Shown in pieces: positions 6,217 to 13,106 of a DNA stretch of 16,968 bases (positions are counted from its first letter, which is position 1; every line of letters begins with the position of its first letter). The notes below the pieces were generated by a model that was not told the origin of the DNA, ran no database searches, and saw nothing but the letters and a program-made list of their open reading frames with translations. Both the position numbers and the translations under genes were made by a program. Where the stretch lies: positions 1 to 16,968 of the forward strand of contig JAEDKS010000036.1 of NCBI GenBank assembly GCA_016295665.1, in the 5' to 3' direction. The DNA comes from Clostridia bacterium (GTDB lineage: Bacteria > Bacillota > Clostridia > Christensenellales > Aristaeellaceae).

Positions 6217-6324
6217 TGGGCAAAATAAAGTTCACATTCCGTTCACCTGCCTGCCCTACGCTACCCATGGAAACCAAAGCAAATTCTGCCAGCAGAGGAA
6301 CGGAGGAAGGAGGCCGTCAACGCC

Positions 6325-7026
6325 ATGAGCTATATCGCGTTCGATCAGGTCTGCAAGGATTACCCGGCAGGGGACTCGGTGGTTCACGCCGCCGACCATG
6401 TGACCTTCCAGATTGAGAAGGGAGAGTTCTGCGTCGTGCTGGGGCCCAGCGGCGCGGGCAAGACCACGGTGCTGAACCTGCTGGGCGGCATGGACAAGGC
6501 CACCAGCGGCACCATCGCCGTGGGGGACAAGGTGGTCACCGGCATGCGCTCCCCCCAGCTGACGGAGTACCGGCGGCTGGACGTGGGCTTCGTGTTCCAG
6601 TTCTACAACCTGATGCCCAACCTGACCGCGCTGGAGAACGTGGAGCTGGCGCAGCAGGTCTGTCCCCATGCGCTGGATCCCCGGGAGGTGCTGTGCCAGG
6701 TGGGCCTGGAGCACCGCATGAACAACTTCCCGGCCCAGCTCTCCGGCGGTGAGCAGCAGCGTGTGGCCATCGCCCGCGCGCTGTGCAAGAACCCCGCGCT
6801 GCTCCTGTGCGACGAGCCCACGGGCGCCCTGGACAGCAAAACCGGCGCACAGGTGCTGGAGCTGCTCACCCGCATCAGCCGGGAGAGCGGCACCACCGTG
6901 GTCATCATCACCCACAACGCCAGCATCGCGCCGCTGGGCACGCGGCTCATCCGGATGCGCAACGGCGGCGTGCAGGAGATGACCGTGAACGAGCATCCCG
7001 CCCGGGTGGAGGACATCTCATGGTAG
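6325..7026 (+). CDS. ABC transporter ATP-binding protein (LolD/MacB-type)
   Basis: The cytoplasmic ATPase, 233 residues, that powers the FtsX-type permease encoded next. Visible motifs are Walker A GPSGAGKTT (40-48), the Q-loop at Gln92 in VFQFYNLMPNLTALENV, signature LSGGEQQRVAIARAL (139-153), Walker B LLLCDEPTGALD (159-170, catalytic Glu164) and the H-loop His197 in ITHN. The FYNLMPNLTALENV segment is typical of the MacB/LolD subfamily. ATG 6325 has AGGAAGGAGG upstream (6304-6313). The stop overlaps the permease start by 7 nt, so the two are coupled. The subfamily works by mechanotransmission at the membrane rather than classic substrate passage. The substrate is unknown: antimicrobial peptide, drug or lipid-like compound are all possible. 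Confidence 0.95.
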   Translation: MSYIAFDQVCKDYPAGDSVVHAADHVTFQIEKGEFCVVLGPSGAGKTTVLNLLGGMDKATSGTIAVGDKVVTGMRSPQLTEYRRLDVGFVFQFYNLMPNLTALENVELAQQVCPHALDPREVLCQVGLEHRMNNFPAQLSGGEQQRVAIARALCKNPALLLCDEPTGALDSKTGAQVLELLTRISRESGTTVVIITHNASIAPLGTRLIRMRNGGVQEMTVNEHPARVEDISW

Positions 7027-9374
7027 TCCGCACCGACACCCCACGGCCCGAAGGGCGCAGGCGCCGCACGCTGTCCTCCCTGAACCGCAAGCTGCTGCGG
7101 GACTACCGGGACAACGCCATGCTCTTTCTGGCCATCGTGCTGCTGTGTGCCCTGGGCACCTATGCCTACAGCGGTCTGGACGCCACCTGGCGCATGCTGG
7201 ACATCTCCATCAGCAGCTACTATGAGGAAACCAACCTGGCGGACTTCTGGGTCAACGCCGTCTCCTTCGACCGGGGTGACCTGCTGAAGCTGCAGCACAC
7301 GCCCGGCGTGGCGGAGCTTCAGCCCCGCACCACCCTCACCGTGGACGTGCGCAAGCTGGACGAGGACACCCAGCTGGAGCTGCACGCCACCGAGGGCGAC
7401 ATGAGCATCTGCACCCCGCTGGTCACCTCCGGCGAGATGATGAACGCCTCCGACCGCCGGGGCTGCATGCTGGATGACCAGTTTGCCGAGGCCAACGGCC
7501 TCCGGGTGGGCGACAGCATCACCGTCGACCTGATGGGCGAGGACAGAACCTTCGTCATCCGGGCGCTCATCAAGTCCTCGGAGCACCTCATCATCTCCAA
7601 GGACGTCATGCCCGACGCGAAGCACTACGGCTTCGTCTACATCTCCAGTCAGGCGGTGCCCGCGCTGCCCTACACCCAGGTGCTCATCACCCTGGAGGAG
7701 GGCGCGGACGAGGGGGCCGTGGAGGCCGCCATCAGCGAGCTGCTGCCCACCGCGCTGGTGGTCACGCACAAGTCCTACAGCTCCGTGGTGCGCTCCCAGA
7801 ACGATGTAGCCATGTTCCGCAGCCTGTGCCTGGTGTTCCCGGTGCTGGCCTTCGCCGTGGCGAGCATGGTGGTGCTGACCACCCTCACCCGCATGATGGA
7901 AAAGCAGCGCACCCAGATGGGCACCCTCAAGGCGCTGGGCTACGCCGACCGGGTCATCCGGCTGCACTACCTGAACTACGCGCTGCTCCCCTCGGTGTTC
8001 GGCGCGCTGCTGGGCATGTTCGCGGGGCGCTATACCCTGCCCTACATCCTCTGGAACATGGAGGCCTCCCACTACATCTTCCCCTGGCGGAAGCAGGCCC
8101 CCATCTCCCCCGGCTGCTGCCTCATCGTCCTGCTGGCGGTGCTGCTGAGCCTGTTCATCTGCCTACGCACCTACAACAGGGCCGCCCGGGAGACCACCGC
8201 CGCCCTCCTGCGGCCCAAGCCCCCCGCCGCCGGAAGCCGCATCCTGCTGGAGCGCATCCCCTTCCTGTGGCGCCGCTTCTCCTTCAACACCAAGATGATC
8301 GTGCGCAACCTGCTGCGCAACAAGGGGCGCATGGTCATGTCCCTCATCGGCATGCTGTGCTGCAACATGCTCATCATCTGCACCCTGGGGCTGACGGACT
8401 CCATCAACTACTTCGTGGGTGCCTACTATCAGGGCACGCTGCAGTATGATGTCCGTGCGGAGCTGGACAGCACCGCGGACAGGCTGGAGACGTACCAGCA
8501 CCGCCTGGACGCCGCCTGCGTGGAGGGCATCATGGAAAAGAGCGTCTCCGTCCGCACCGGCAGCGTCACCCGCACCGTGCTGCTCACGGTGATGCAGGAG
8601 GATCAGACCCTGCTGCGCCTGGGGAAGGACGGCACCATGCTCCACCTGCCTGACGAGGGCGCCGTCATCACCGAGAAGCTGGCGAGCGTCATCGGCGTGA
8701 AGCTGGGCGACACGGTGGACGTCTGGCTGCCCGGCGACGACGAGCCCATCTCCCTGACCTTCACCGCCATGGCCTACACCAACATCGGTCAGGGCATCTT
8801 CCTGGGCGAGAAGCAGTGGAACAGCCTGCACAAGGGCGATTTCATCCCCACCGCGCTGCTGCTGAAGGAACCCACCCAGCTGACCATGAACCGGCTGGAT
8901 GCCATGGACGAGGTCACCGAGAAGCTCTACCCCGCCGAGCAGAACCTGCAGACCATGAAGATTCTCGACTCCACCGCCGGCGCCTTCTCGCTGATGAGCG
9001 GCGTGGCGCTGGGGCTGGCGTTCATCATCTGCTACAACATGGGCCTCATGTCCTTCACCGAGCGCACCCGCGACTATGCCACGCTGAAGGTGCTGGGCTA
9101 TCATCAGCGGGAGATTCGCCGCCTGATGCTGCGCGAGAACAACCTGACCGCCATCCTGGGCGTGGCGCTGGGCATCGCCCCGGGCGTCCTCCTCACCGAG
9201 GTGGTGCTCAAGAGCTGTGAATCGGAATCCATGGTCTACGCAAGCAACGTGACGCTGCAGTCCATCATCGTCGCCAGCGTCATCACCTTTGCCTTCACCT
9301 GGCTCATCGAGTGGCTGCTGACCCGCAAGGTGCGCGGCATCGACATGGTGGAGGCCCTCAAGAGCGTTGAATGA
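7020..9374 (+). CDS. FtsX-family ABC transporter permease, two-module type
   Basis: A membrane protein of 784 residues with two FtsX modules. Membrane segments are at about 33-50, 268-289, 320-340 and 364-384, then 436-458, 657-677, 708-730 and 746-767. Each half has a large extracytoplasmic domain (about 51-267 and 459-656). The paired coupling motifs MGTLKALGY (300-308) and YATLKVLGY (686-694) show internal duplication. This architecture is common in Firmicutes exporters and differs from the four-span MacB. ATG 7020 overlaps the ATPase stop. The reading frame is open back to 6783, but that part is a shadow of the ATPase gene. The adaptor gene follows after 26 nt. It acts with the ATPase in export or extraction from the membrane; the substrate is unknown. 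Confidence 0.92.
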   Translation: MVVRTDTPRPEGRRRRTLSSLNRKLLRDYRDNAMLFLAIVLLCALGTYAYSGLDATWRMLDISISSYYEETNLADFWVNAVSFDRGDLLKLQHTPGVAELQPRTTLTVDVRKLDEDTQLELHATEGDMSICTPLVTSGEMMNASDRRGCMLDDQFAEANGLRVGDSITVDLMGEDRTFVIRALIKSSEHLIISKDVMPDAKHYGFVYISSQAVPALPYTQVLITLEEGADEGAVEAAISELLPTALVVTHKSYSSVVRSQNDVAMFRSLCLVFPVLAFAVASMVVLTTLTRMMEKQRTQMGTLKALGYADRVIRLHYLNYALLPSVFGALLGMFAGRYTLPYILWNMEASHYIFPWRKQAPISPGCCLIVLLAVLLSLFICLRTYNRAARETTAALLRPKPPAAGSRILLERIPFLWRRFSFNTKMIVRNLLRNKGRMVMSLIGMLCCNMLIICTLGLTDSINYFVGAYYQGTLQYDVRAELDSTADRLETYQHRLDAACVEGIMEKSVSVRTGSVTRTVLLTVMQEDQTLLRLGKDGTMLHLPDEGAVITEKLASVIGVKLGDTVDVWLPGDDEPISLTFTAMAYTNIGQGIFLGEKQWNSLHKGDFIPTALLLKEPTQLTMNRLDAMDEVTEKLYPAEQNLQTMKILDSTAGAFSLMSGVALGLAFIICYNMGLMSFTERTRDYATLKVLGYHQREIRRLMLRENNLTAILGVALGIAPGVLLTEVVLKSCESESMVYASNVTLQSIIVASVITFAFTWLIEWLLTRKVRGIDMVEALKSVE

Positions 9375-9400
9375 TCCCCCGGACGAAAGGAAGGTTTCCT

Positions 9401-10468
9401 ATGAAAAAGCTGATGAAGAAGCTCGTTTCCCTCACGCTGAGCCTCCTGCTGCTCCTGCCCGCGATGGCGCTGGCGGAGAACCTGGAGGACTATGCCATCG
9501 CCAGCGGCACGGTCACCGCGCCCGTCTTTGTGGACATCACCGCCCCCTGCTCCGGCACGCTCGCCTCCTTTGACCTGGAGGCCGGGGACGCGGTCAGCAC
9601 CGGGGACGTGCTGCTCTCCATGCTAACCACCGGCTTCTACGCCTCCGAGGACGGCACCGTGGGCGCGGTGTTCGCCGAAACGGGCAGCGATGCCGCCGCT
9701 GTGACGGCCCGCTACGGCAGCGTCATCTCCATCGAGCCGGAGCAGATGTACATCATCAACGCCACCACCTCCGGCGCCTACAGCGACGTGAAGAACCGCA
9801 CCATCCACACCGGAGAAACGGTGTACTTCGAGGCCACCAACAACACCCGCCGGGTGGGCATCGGACGGGTCACCCATGTGGAGGGCAGCGCCTACGTGAT
9901 CGAGGTCACGGACAACGACGTGGACATGGGCTCCGCCGTCACCATCTACCGGGACGATGACCACACCGCGAAGAACTGCATCGGCAAGGGCACCCTGACC
10001 CGCCGGGGCGATGTGCAGGTACAGGCCAGCGGACGGGTGGCAGCCCTCCACGTCAAGGCGGGCGACACGGTGCATGCCGGCGACCTGCTGCTGGAGGTGC
10101 TCGGCGCCGATGCCGGGCCCGGGGCCACCGCCGACCTGACCGCCCCCGCCAGCGGCATCGTCGCCACCGTGGCGGTTTCCGCCGGACAGCAGGTCTGGAA
10201 GGGGCAGCTGCTCTGCCGCATCTTCCTGACGGACCGTCTGGAGGTCACGGCCTCCGTGGACGAGATGGACCTGGGCGAGGTCAAGGTGGGCGACACCCTG
10301 CCCGTCACCCTGGATGTGAACGGCGATAAGGTCATCAAGGGCACCGTGACGGAGATTTCCGGGCTCGGCGTGACCAAAACCAACGCCGCCTACTACACCG
10401 TGAAGGTGGAGATTCCCACCGGCAGCGCCCGGCTGGGGGCCAGCGCGTCGGTCTATCTCCCCCGCTGA
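9401..10468 (+). CDS. Secreted or membrane-tethered adaptor with two lipoyl-type modules
   Basis: A 355-residue protein with a signal peptide (1-26, MKKLMKK then a Leu-rich core ending MALA). Two biotinyl/lipoyl-like barrel modules are visible: about 33-85 (APCSGTLASFDLEAGDAVSTG) and about 212-282 (ASGRVAALHVKAGDTVHAGDLLLEV, APASGIVATVAVSAGQQVWKG). Then comes a beta-barrel segment (about 283-355), as in HlyD/MacA membrane-fusion proteins. A linker region of about 100 residues lies between the modules, with no obvious long coiled-coil hairpin. ATG 9401 has GAAAGGAAGG upstream; an earlier in-frame ATG at 9371 would overlap the permease and lacks a good site. The neighbouring ABC genes suggest it works outside the membrane with the FtsX permease, like YknX-type adaptors. 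A Gram-positive cell has no TolC partner. The module calls are by pattern; the function is inferred. Confidence 0.75.
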   Translation: MKKLMKKLVSLTLSLLLLLPAMALAENLEDYAIASGTVTAPVFVDITAPCSGTLASFDLEAGDAVSTGDVLLSMLTTGFYASEDGTVGAVFAETGSDAAAVTARYGSVISIEPEQMYIINATTSGAYSDVKNRTIHTGETVYFEATNNTRRVGIGRVTHVEGSAYVIEVTDNDVDMGSAVTIYRDDDHTAKNCIGKGTLTRRGDVQVQASGRVAALHVKAGDTVHAGDLLLEVLGADAGPGATADLTAPASGIVATVAVSAGQQVWKGQLLCRIFLTDRLEVTASVDEMDLGEVKVGDTLPVTLDVNGDKVIKGTVTEISGLGVTKTNAAYYTVKVEIPTGSARLGASASVYLPR

Positions 10469-10478
10469 CGACCTACCC

Positions 10479-10519
10479 GCGGCAGAGGCATACCGCATCG
10501 GCATGCCCCTGCCGCTTTT
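10479..10519 (+). terminator. Rho-independent terminator after the export operon
   Basis: GCGGCAGAGGCAT (10479-10491) pairs with ATGCCCCTGCCGC (10503-10515) with one A-C mismatch; loop of 11 nt, followed by TTTT (10516-10519). It lies 10 nt after the adaptor stop codon. Confidence 0.85.
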
Positions 10520-10551
10520 CGTGTTCCCGGAATTCCTCCGTCCGAAGGCGC

Positions 10552-10578
10552 AAAAAAACCGGAAGCGCTCGCTTCCGG
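10552..10578 (-). terminator. Rho-independent terminator of the tRNA operon
   Basis: On the minus strand CCGGAAGC-GAGC-GCTTCCGG (10559-10578) is followed by seven U residues (10552-10558). It starts 7 nt after the last tRNA gene. Confidence 0.9.
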
Positions 10579-10585
10579 CTTTCCG

Positions 10586-10658
10586 TACACCATTAGGGAC
10601 TCGAACCCTAGACACCCTGATTAAGAGTCAGGTGCTCTACCAACTGAGCTAATGGTGC
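10586..10658 (-). tRNA. tRNA-Lys(CUU), third transcribed copy, no encoded CCA
   Basis: A full 73-nt cloverleaf: acceptor GCACCAT/ATGGTGT with a G1-U72 wobble, D-arm GCTC/GAGC, anticodon stem CCTGA/TCAGG with loop CTCTTAA (anticodon CTT), T-arm TAGGG-TTCGAGT-CCCTA and discriminator A. The next bases on the minus strand are CGG, not CCA, and then the terminator. The body is identical to the other two copies. Confidence 0.95.
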
Positions 10659-10690
10659 TTATGTCAGCTTGGGTGACACTGACGAACACA

Positions 10691-10766
10691 TGGTACACCA
10701 TTAGGGACTCGAACCCTAGACACCCTGATTAAGAGTCAGGTGCTCTACCAACTGAGCTAATGGTGC
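10691..10766 (-). tRNA. tRNA-Lys(CUU), second transcribed copy, CCA encoded
   Basis: Same 73-nt body (10694-10766) as its neighbours, with anticodon CTT. Here the 3' end is followed on the minus strand by CCA (10691-10693), so the mature end is encoded. Confidence 0.95.
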
Positions 10767-10798
10767 TTATGTCAGCTTGGGTGACACTGACGAACACA

Positions 10799-10874
10799 TG
10801 GTACACCATTAGGGACTCGAACCCTAGACACCCTGATTAAGAGTCAGGTGCTCTACCAACTGAGCTAATGGTGC
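10799..10874 (-). tRNA. tRNA-Lys(CUU), first transcribed copy, CCA encoded
   Basis: Same 73-nt body (10802-10874) with anticodon CTT and encoded CCA (10799-10801). It lies nearest the promoter. Between the expected transcription start and its 5' end, CCGTT/AACGG (10879-10895) could form a small leader hairpin. Confidence 0.95.
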
Positions 10875-10900
10875 ATAACCGTTTCCGGTCAACGGAATGT

Positions 10901-10928
10901 ATTATACTCCATTTGGCCCCGTTGTCAA
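10901..10928 (-). promoter_or_regulatory. Strong consensus promoter of the tRNA operon
   Basis: On the minus strand a perfect TTGACA (10923-10928), 16 nt, and a perfect TATAAT (10901-10906). Expected start is near 10894, about 20 nt before the first tRNA. Consensus hexamers suit a stable-RNA operon. Confidence 0.85.
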
Positions 10929-10975
10929 GTCCTTTTTTGTGACTTTTTGGCTGAGTTTTGCGGAATGGGGCCATA

Positions 10976-11014
10976 GAGGTCGGGGCTGCGCTCCCTCCGC
11001 GCAGCCCCGACCTC
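10976..11014 (-). other. 15-bp GC-rich hairpin downstream of dacF, no U run
   Basis: Positions 10976-10990 and 11000-11014 are perfect inverted copies (15 bp, 9-nt loop), 5 nt after the dacF stop. No T run follows on the minus strand, so it is either an atypical terminator or an mRNA 3'-end stabiliser. The tRNA promoter is about 50 nt further on. Confidence 0.55.
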
Positions 11015-11019
11015 CGGCC

Positions 11020-12192
11020 TTACCGCCAGTTGTTCGCAATCCGCTCCAGCCCCTCCAGCCAGCCCACCCGGGGCACATCCCCGGCGGCGACACAGTTCAG
11101 CTTGGCGACGACCTGACCGTCCAGCAGCACGCTGACGATGCCCAGCACGTCCCCCTTCTCTATCGGCGCCTCCACGTTCTCCGGCAAGCTGACCTCCAGC
11201 TTCAACTGCGATGCCTGACCGGTGCGCAGCAGCATGGAGAGCCCGCTGCCCAGCGCCAGCTCCACGCTGTCGGCGCTGCCGTTCCGCACCGGCAGGGACT
11301 CCCCCAGCAGGTCGCCGCCCCGGGCGATGACCGTGCGCTGATAGGACGCGAAGCCATAGTTGAGCATGGCCCGGGCCTCATCGAAGCGGGTCTGGCTGAC
11401 CGGCGTGCCCAGCACGACCGCCACCAACCGCATGCCGTTGCGGCTGACCGTGGCGGAGAGACAGTACTTCGCCGCGTCCGTGGAGCCCGTCTTGAAGCCG
11501 TCGCAGCCCTCGTAGAAGCGCACCAGCCGGTTGGTGTTGGTCAGGTCGGTGACCCGCCCGCTGGGATGCACCAGCGTATCAATCCAGACGCTGGAGTAAT
11601 CAAAGTACATGTCGTGCCGGCTCACCTCGCAGGAGAGCAGCATCACGTCGCGTGCGGTGGTGTACTGCCCGCTCTGCGGATAGCCCGTGGCATTGACGTA
11701 GCGGGTATTCACCATGCCCAGCTCCTGCGCCCGTGCGTTCATGCGCTGCACAAAGGCCTCCTCCGTGCCGCACAGGTACTCCGCCAGCGCCACGGCGCTG
11801 TCATTGGCGCTGGACATGATGGTCGTGCGCAGCAGATCCCGGAGCGGATAGGCGGTGTTGGCGTCCAGCAGCGCCTGACTGCCCTTCATGGCGGCGGCAT
11901 TCGGGGACACGATCACCTGGTCATCCAGCCCCACGTCGCCCCGGTCGATGGCCTCGAACACCAGCAGCGCCGTCATCAGCTTGGTGATGGAGGCCGCCTC
12001 CCGGCGCTCATCGGCGTTCTTTTCGAAGATCACCGTGCCCGTGGAGGTCTCCGCCAGAATCGCCGAGGGTGAGGTCAGCGACATGGGCTGCCCCTCCTCC
12101 AGGGGCCTTGATGCGGCGGCGCTTGCGCCCGCCAGAGGTATCCACAGGCACACAGTCAGCGCTGCTGCCAGAAGCCGACGAAAAAGGCTCAT
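11020..12192 (-). CDS. dacF: D-alanyl-D-alanine carboxypeptidase, DacF/PBP5 type (S11)
   Basis: This exported enzyme removes the terminal D-Ala of peptidoglycan pentapeptides and so limits cross-linking. It has 390 residues with a signal peptide (about 1-27, ending SAAA). The penicillin-binding motifs are all present: SITK (68-71, nucleophile Ser68), SAN (128-130) and KTG (234-236). The C-terminal beta domain spans about 285-380 and ends in a short helix that may touch the membrane. ATG 12192 follows AAGGAGG; TTG 12210 is also in frame but contains the ribosome binding site. It lies 75 nt after punA in the order deoB-punA-dacF, which matches Bacillus drm-pupG-dacF and supports the DacF name over DacA. 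I see no separate promoter in the gap. Confidence 0.9.
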   Translation of the reverse strand: MSLFRRLLAAALTVCLWIPLAGASAAASRPLEEGQPMSLTSPSAILAETSTGTVIFEKNADERREAASITKLMTALLVFEAIDRGDVGLDDQVIVSPNAAAMKGSQALLDANTAYPLRDLLRTTIMSSANDSAVALAEYLCGTEEAFVQRMNARAQELGMVNTRYVNATGYPQSGQYTTARDVMLLSCEVSRHDMYFDYSSVWIDTLVHPSGRVTDLTNTNRLVRFYEGCDGFKTGSTDAAKYCLSATVSRNGMRLVAVVLGTPVSQTRFDEARAMLNYGFASYQRTVIARGGDLLGESLPVRNGSADSVELALGSGLSMLLRTGQASQLKLEVSLPENVEAPIEKGDVLGIVSVLLDGQVVAKLNCVAAGDVPRVGWLEGLERIANNWR

Positions 12193-12267
12193 GCTGCATC
12201 CTCCTTGCAAAGCTGTTTACGCATAGCATGAGCCTTGTTCCGGCATTTTATAACCCGGTATGGAAAA

Positions 12268-13080
12268 TCAAATGGCTGCCACCGTGGCGTCCAGCAGGCC
12301 GCGGAAGCCCGACCGGACGCGGTTGGCGACCTCCATGACCTCCTCGTGGTTCAAGGGCTGATCCAGAATGCCCGCCGCCATGTTGGTCATGCAGCTGATG
12401 CCCAGCACCCGCATGCCGCAGTGGCGGGCCACGATGGTCTCCGGCACGGTGGACATGCCCACGGCGTCCGCGCCCAGAATCCGCGCCATGCGAATCTCCG
12501 CCGGCGTCTCGAAGCAGGGGCCGTTGAACCACATGTACACGCCCTGACGCACCGTCATGCCCAGCTTCTCCGCCTCGCCCTGGCACAGCGCGATCAGCTC
12601 CCGGTCATACGCCCGGGACATGTCGGGGAAGCGGGGGCCGAACTCGTCCAGGTTCGGGCCCGTCAGCGGGTTCTTGCCGGAGAAGTTGATGCAGTCGGTC
12701 AGCAGCATCAGGTCGCCGGGCTGCCACGCGGTGTTCACGCAGCCCGCCGCGTTGGTCAGAATCAGCGTGGTGACGCCCAGCAGCTTCATCACCCGCACAT
12801 ACATGGTCACCTCGTCCAGCCCGTAGCCCTCGTAGGCGTGGAAGCGGCCCTGCATCATGCAGACCCGCTTGCCGTGCAGCGTGCCCGTCCACCAGCGCCC
12901 CGCGTGACCGGGCACCGTGGACACCGGGAAGCCCGGAATGTCCCCGTAGGCCACCCAGCGCCCGTTTTCCAGCGCGTCCACATAGTCGCCCAGCCCGCTG
13001 CCCAGCACGATGCCGATCTCGGCGGTGCCGACCCTGTCCCGCAGGAATTCGGCGGCGGTTTGCAGCTTGTTCATGTCCAT
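12268..13080 (-). CDS. punA: Purine nucleoside phosphorylase, trimeric class
   Basis: It splits (deoxy)inosine and (deoxy)guanosine with phosphate into base and (deoxy)ribose-1-phosphate, in the cytoplasm. In its 270 residues the phosphate loop is LGSGLG (26-31), with His59 in PGHAGRW and QGRFHAYEG (77-85). The base pocket has NAAG (110-113), Glu191 in CFETPAE and Asn233 in CMTNMAAG; this Glu/Asn pair marks the 6-oxopurine-specific trimeric class, not the hexameric DeoD class. ATG 13080 has AGGAGG 8 nt upstream; the frame is open to 13164 but that overlaps deoB and has no site. It follows deoB by 26 nt: its sugar-1-phosphate product is the substrate of DeoB, so the two form a salvage unit. 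It is equivalent to Bacillus pupG. Confidence 0.95.
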   Translation of the reverse strand: MDMNKLQTAAEFLRDRVGTAEIGIVLGSGLGDYVDALENGRWVAYGDIPGFPVSTVPGHAGRWWTGTLHGKRVCMMQGRFHAYEGYGLDEVTMYVRVMKLLGVTTLILTNAAGCVNTAWQPGDLMLLTDCINFSGKNPLTGPNLDEFGPRFPDMSRAYDRELIALCQGEAEKLGMTVRQGVYMWFNGPCFETPAEIRMARILGADAVGMSTVPETIVARHCGMRVLGISCMTNMAAGILDQPLNHEEVMEVANRVRSGFRGLLDATVAAI

Positions 13081-13106
13081 GGAAGCTCCTCCTGTCGTAT
13101 CTCTGC

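Larger units (their letters stand above)
10586..10874. repeat. 108-bp perfect tandem repeat carrying three tRNA-Lys genes
   Basis: The unit is one 73-nt tRNA gene plus a 35-nt spacer. Three tRNA copies and two spacers (10659-10693 and 10767-10801) are identical base for base. The spacers contain the alternative small pairings TGTCA/TGACA and GTCAG/CTGAC, which may form processing hairpins. Perfect identity, spacers included, points to recent duplication or ongoing gene conversion. Confidence 0.95.

Noticed and set aside
6783..7019. 79-residue N-terminal extension of the permease
   Set aside because: It overlaps the ATPase gene in another frame and lacks any membrane or domain signal; ATG 7020 overlapping the ATPase stop is the normal coupled start.
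6603..8072. 489-codon open frame on the - strand
   Set aside because: Opposite the ABC ATPase and permease genes, with His/Gln/Gly-rich shadow composition.
10586..10874. CRISPR-like repeat array
   Set aside because: The 108-bp units are full tRNA genes with identical spacers; CRISPR spacers would differ.
10897..12072. 391-codon + frame starting in the tRNA promoter region
   Set aside because: Runs antisense through dacF, which has all its catalytic motifs; no family resemblance in the + product.
12193..12267. Sigma-F-type promoter for dacF
   Set aside because: No pair of elements with proper spacing was found; dacF is more simply part of the deoB operon.
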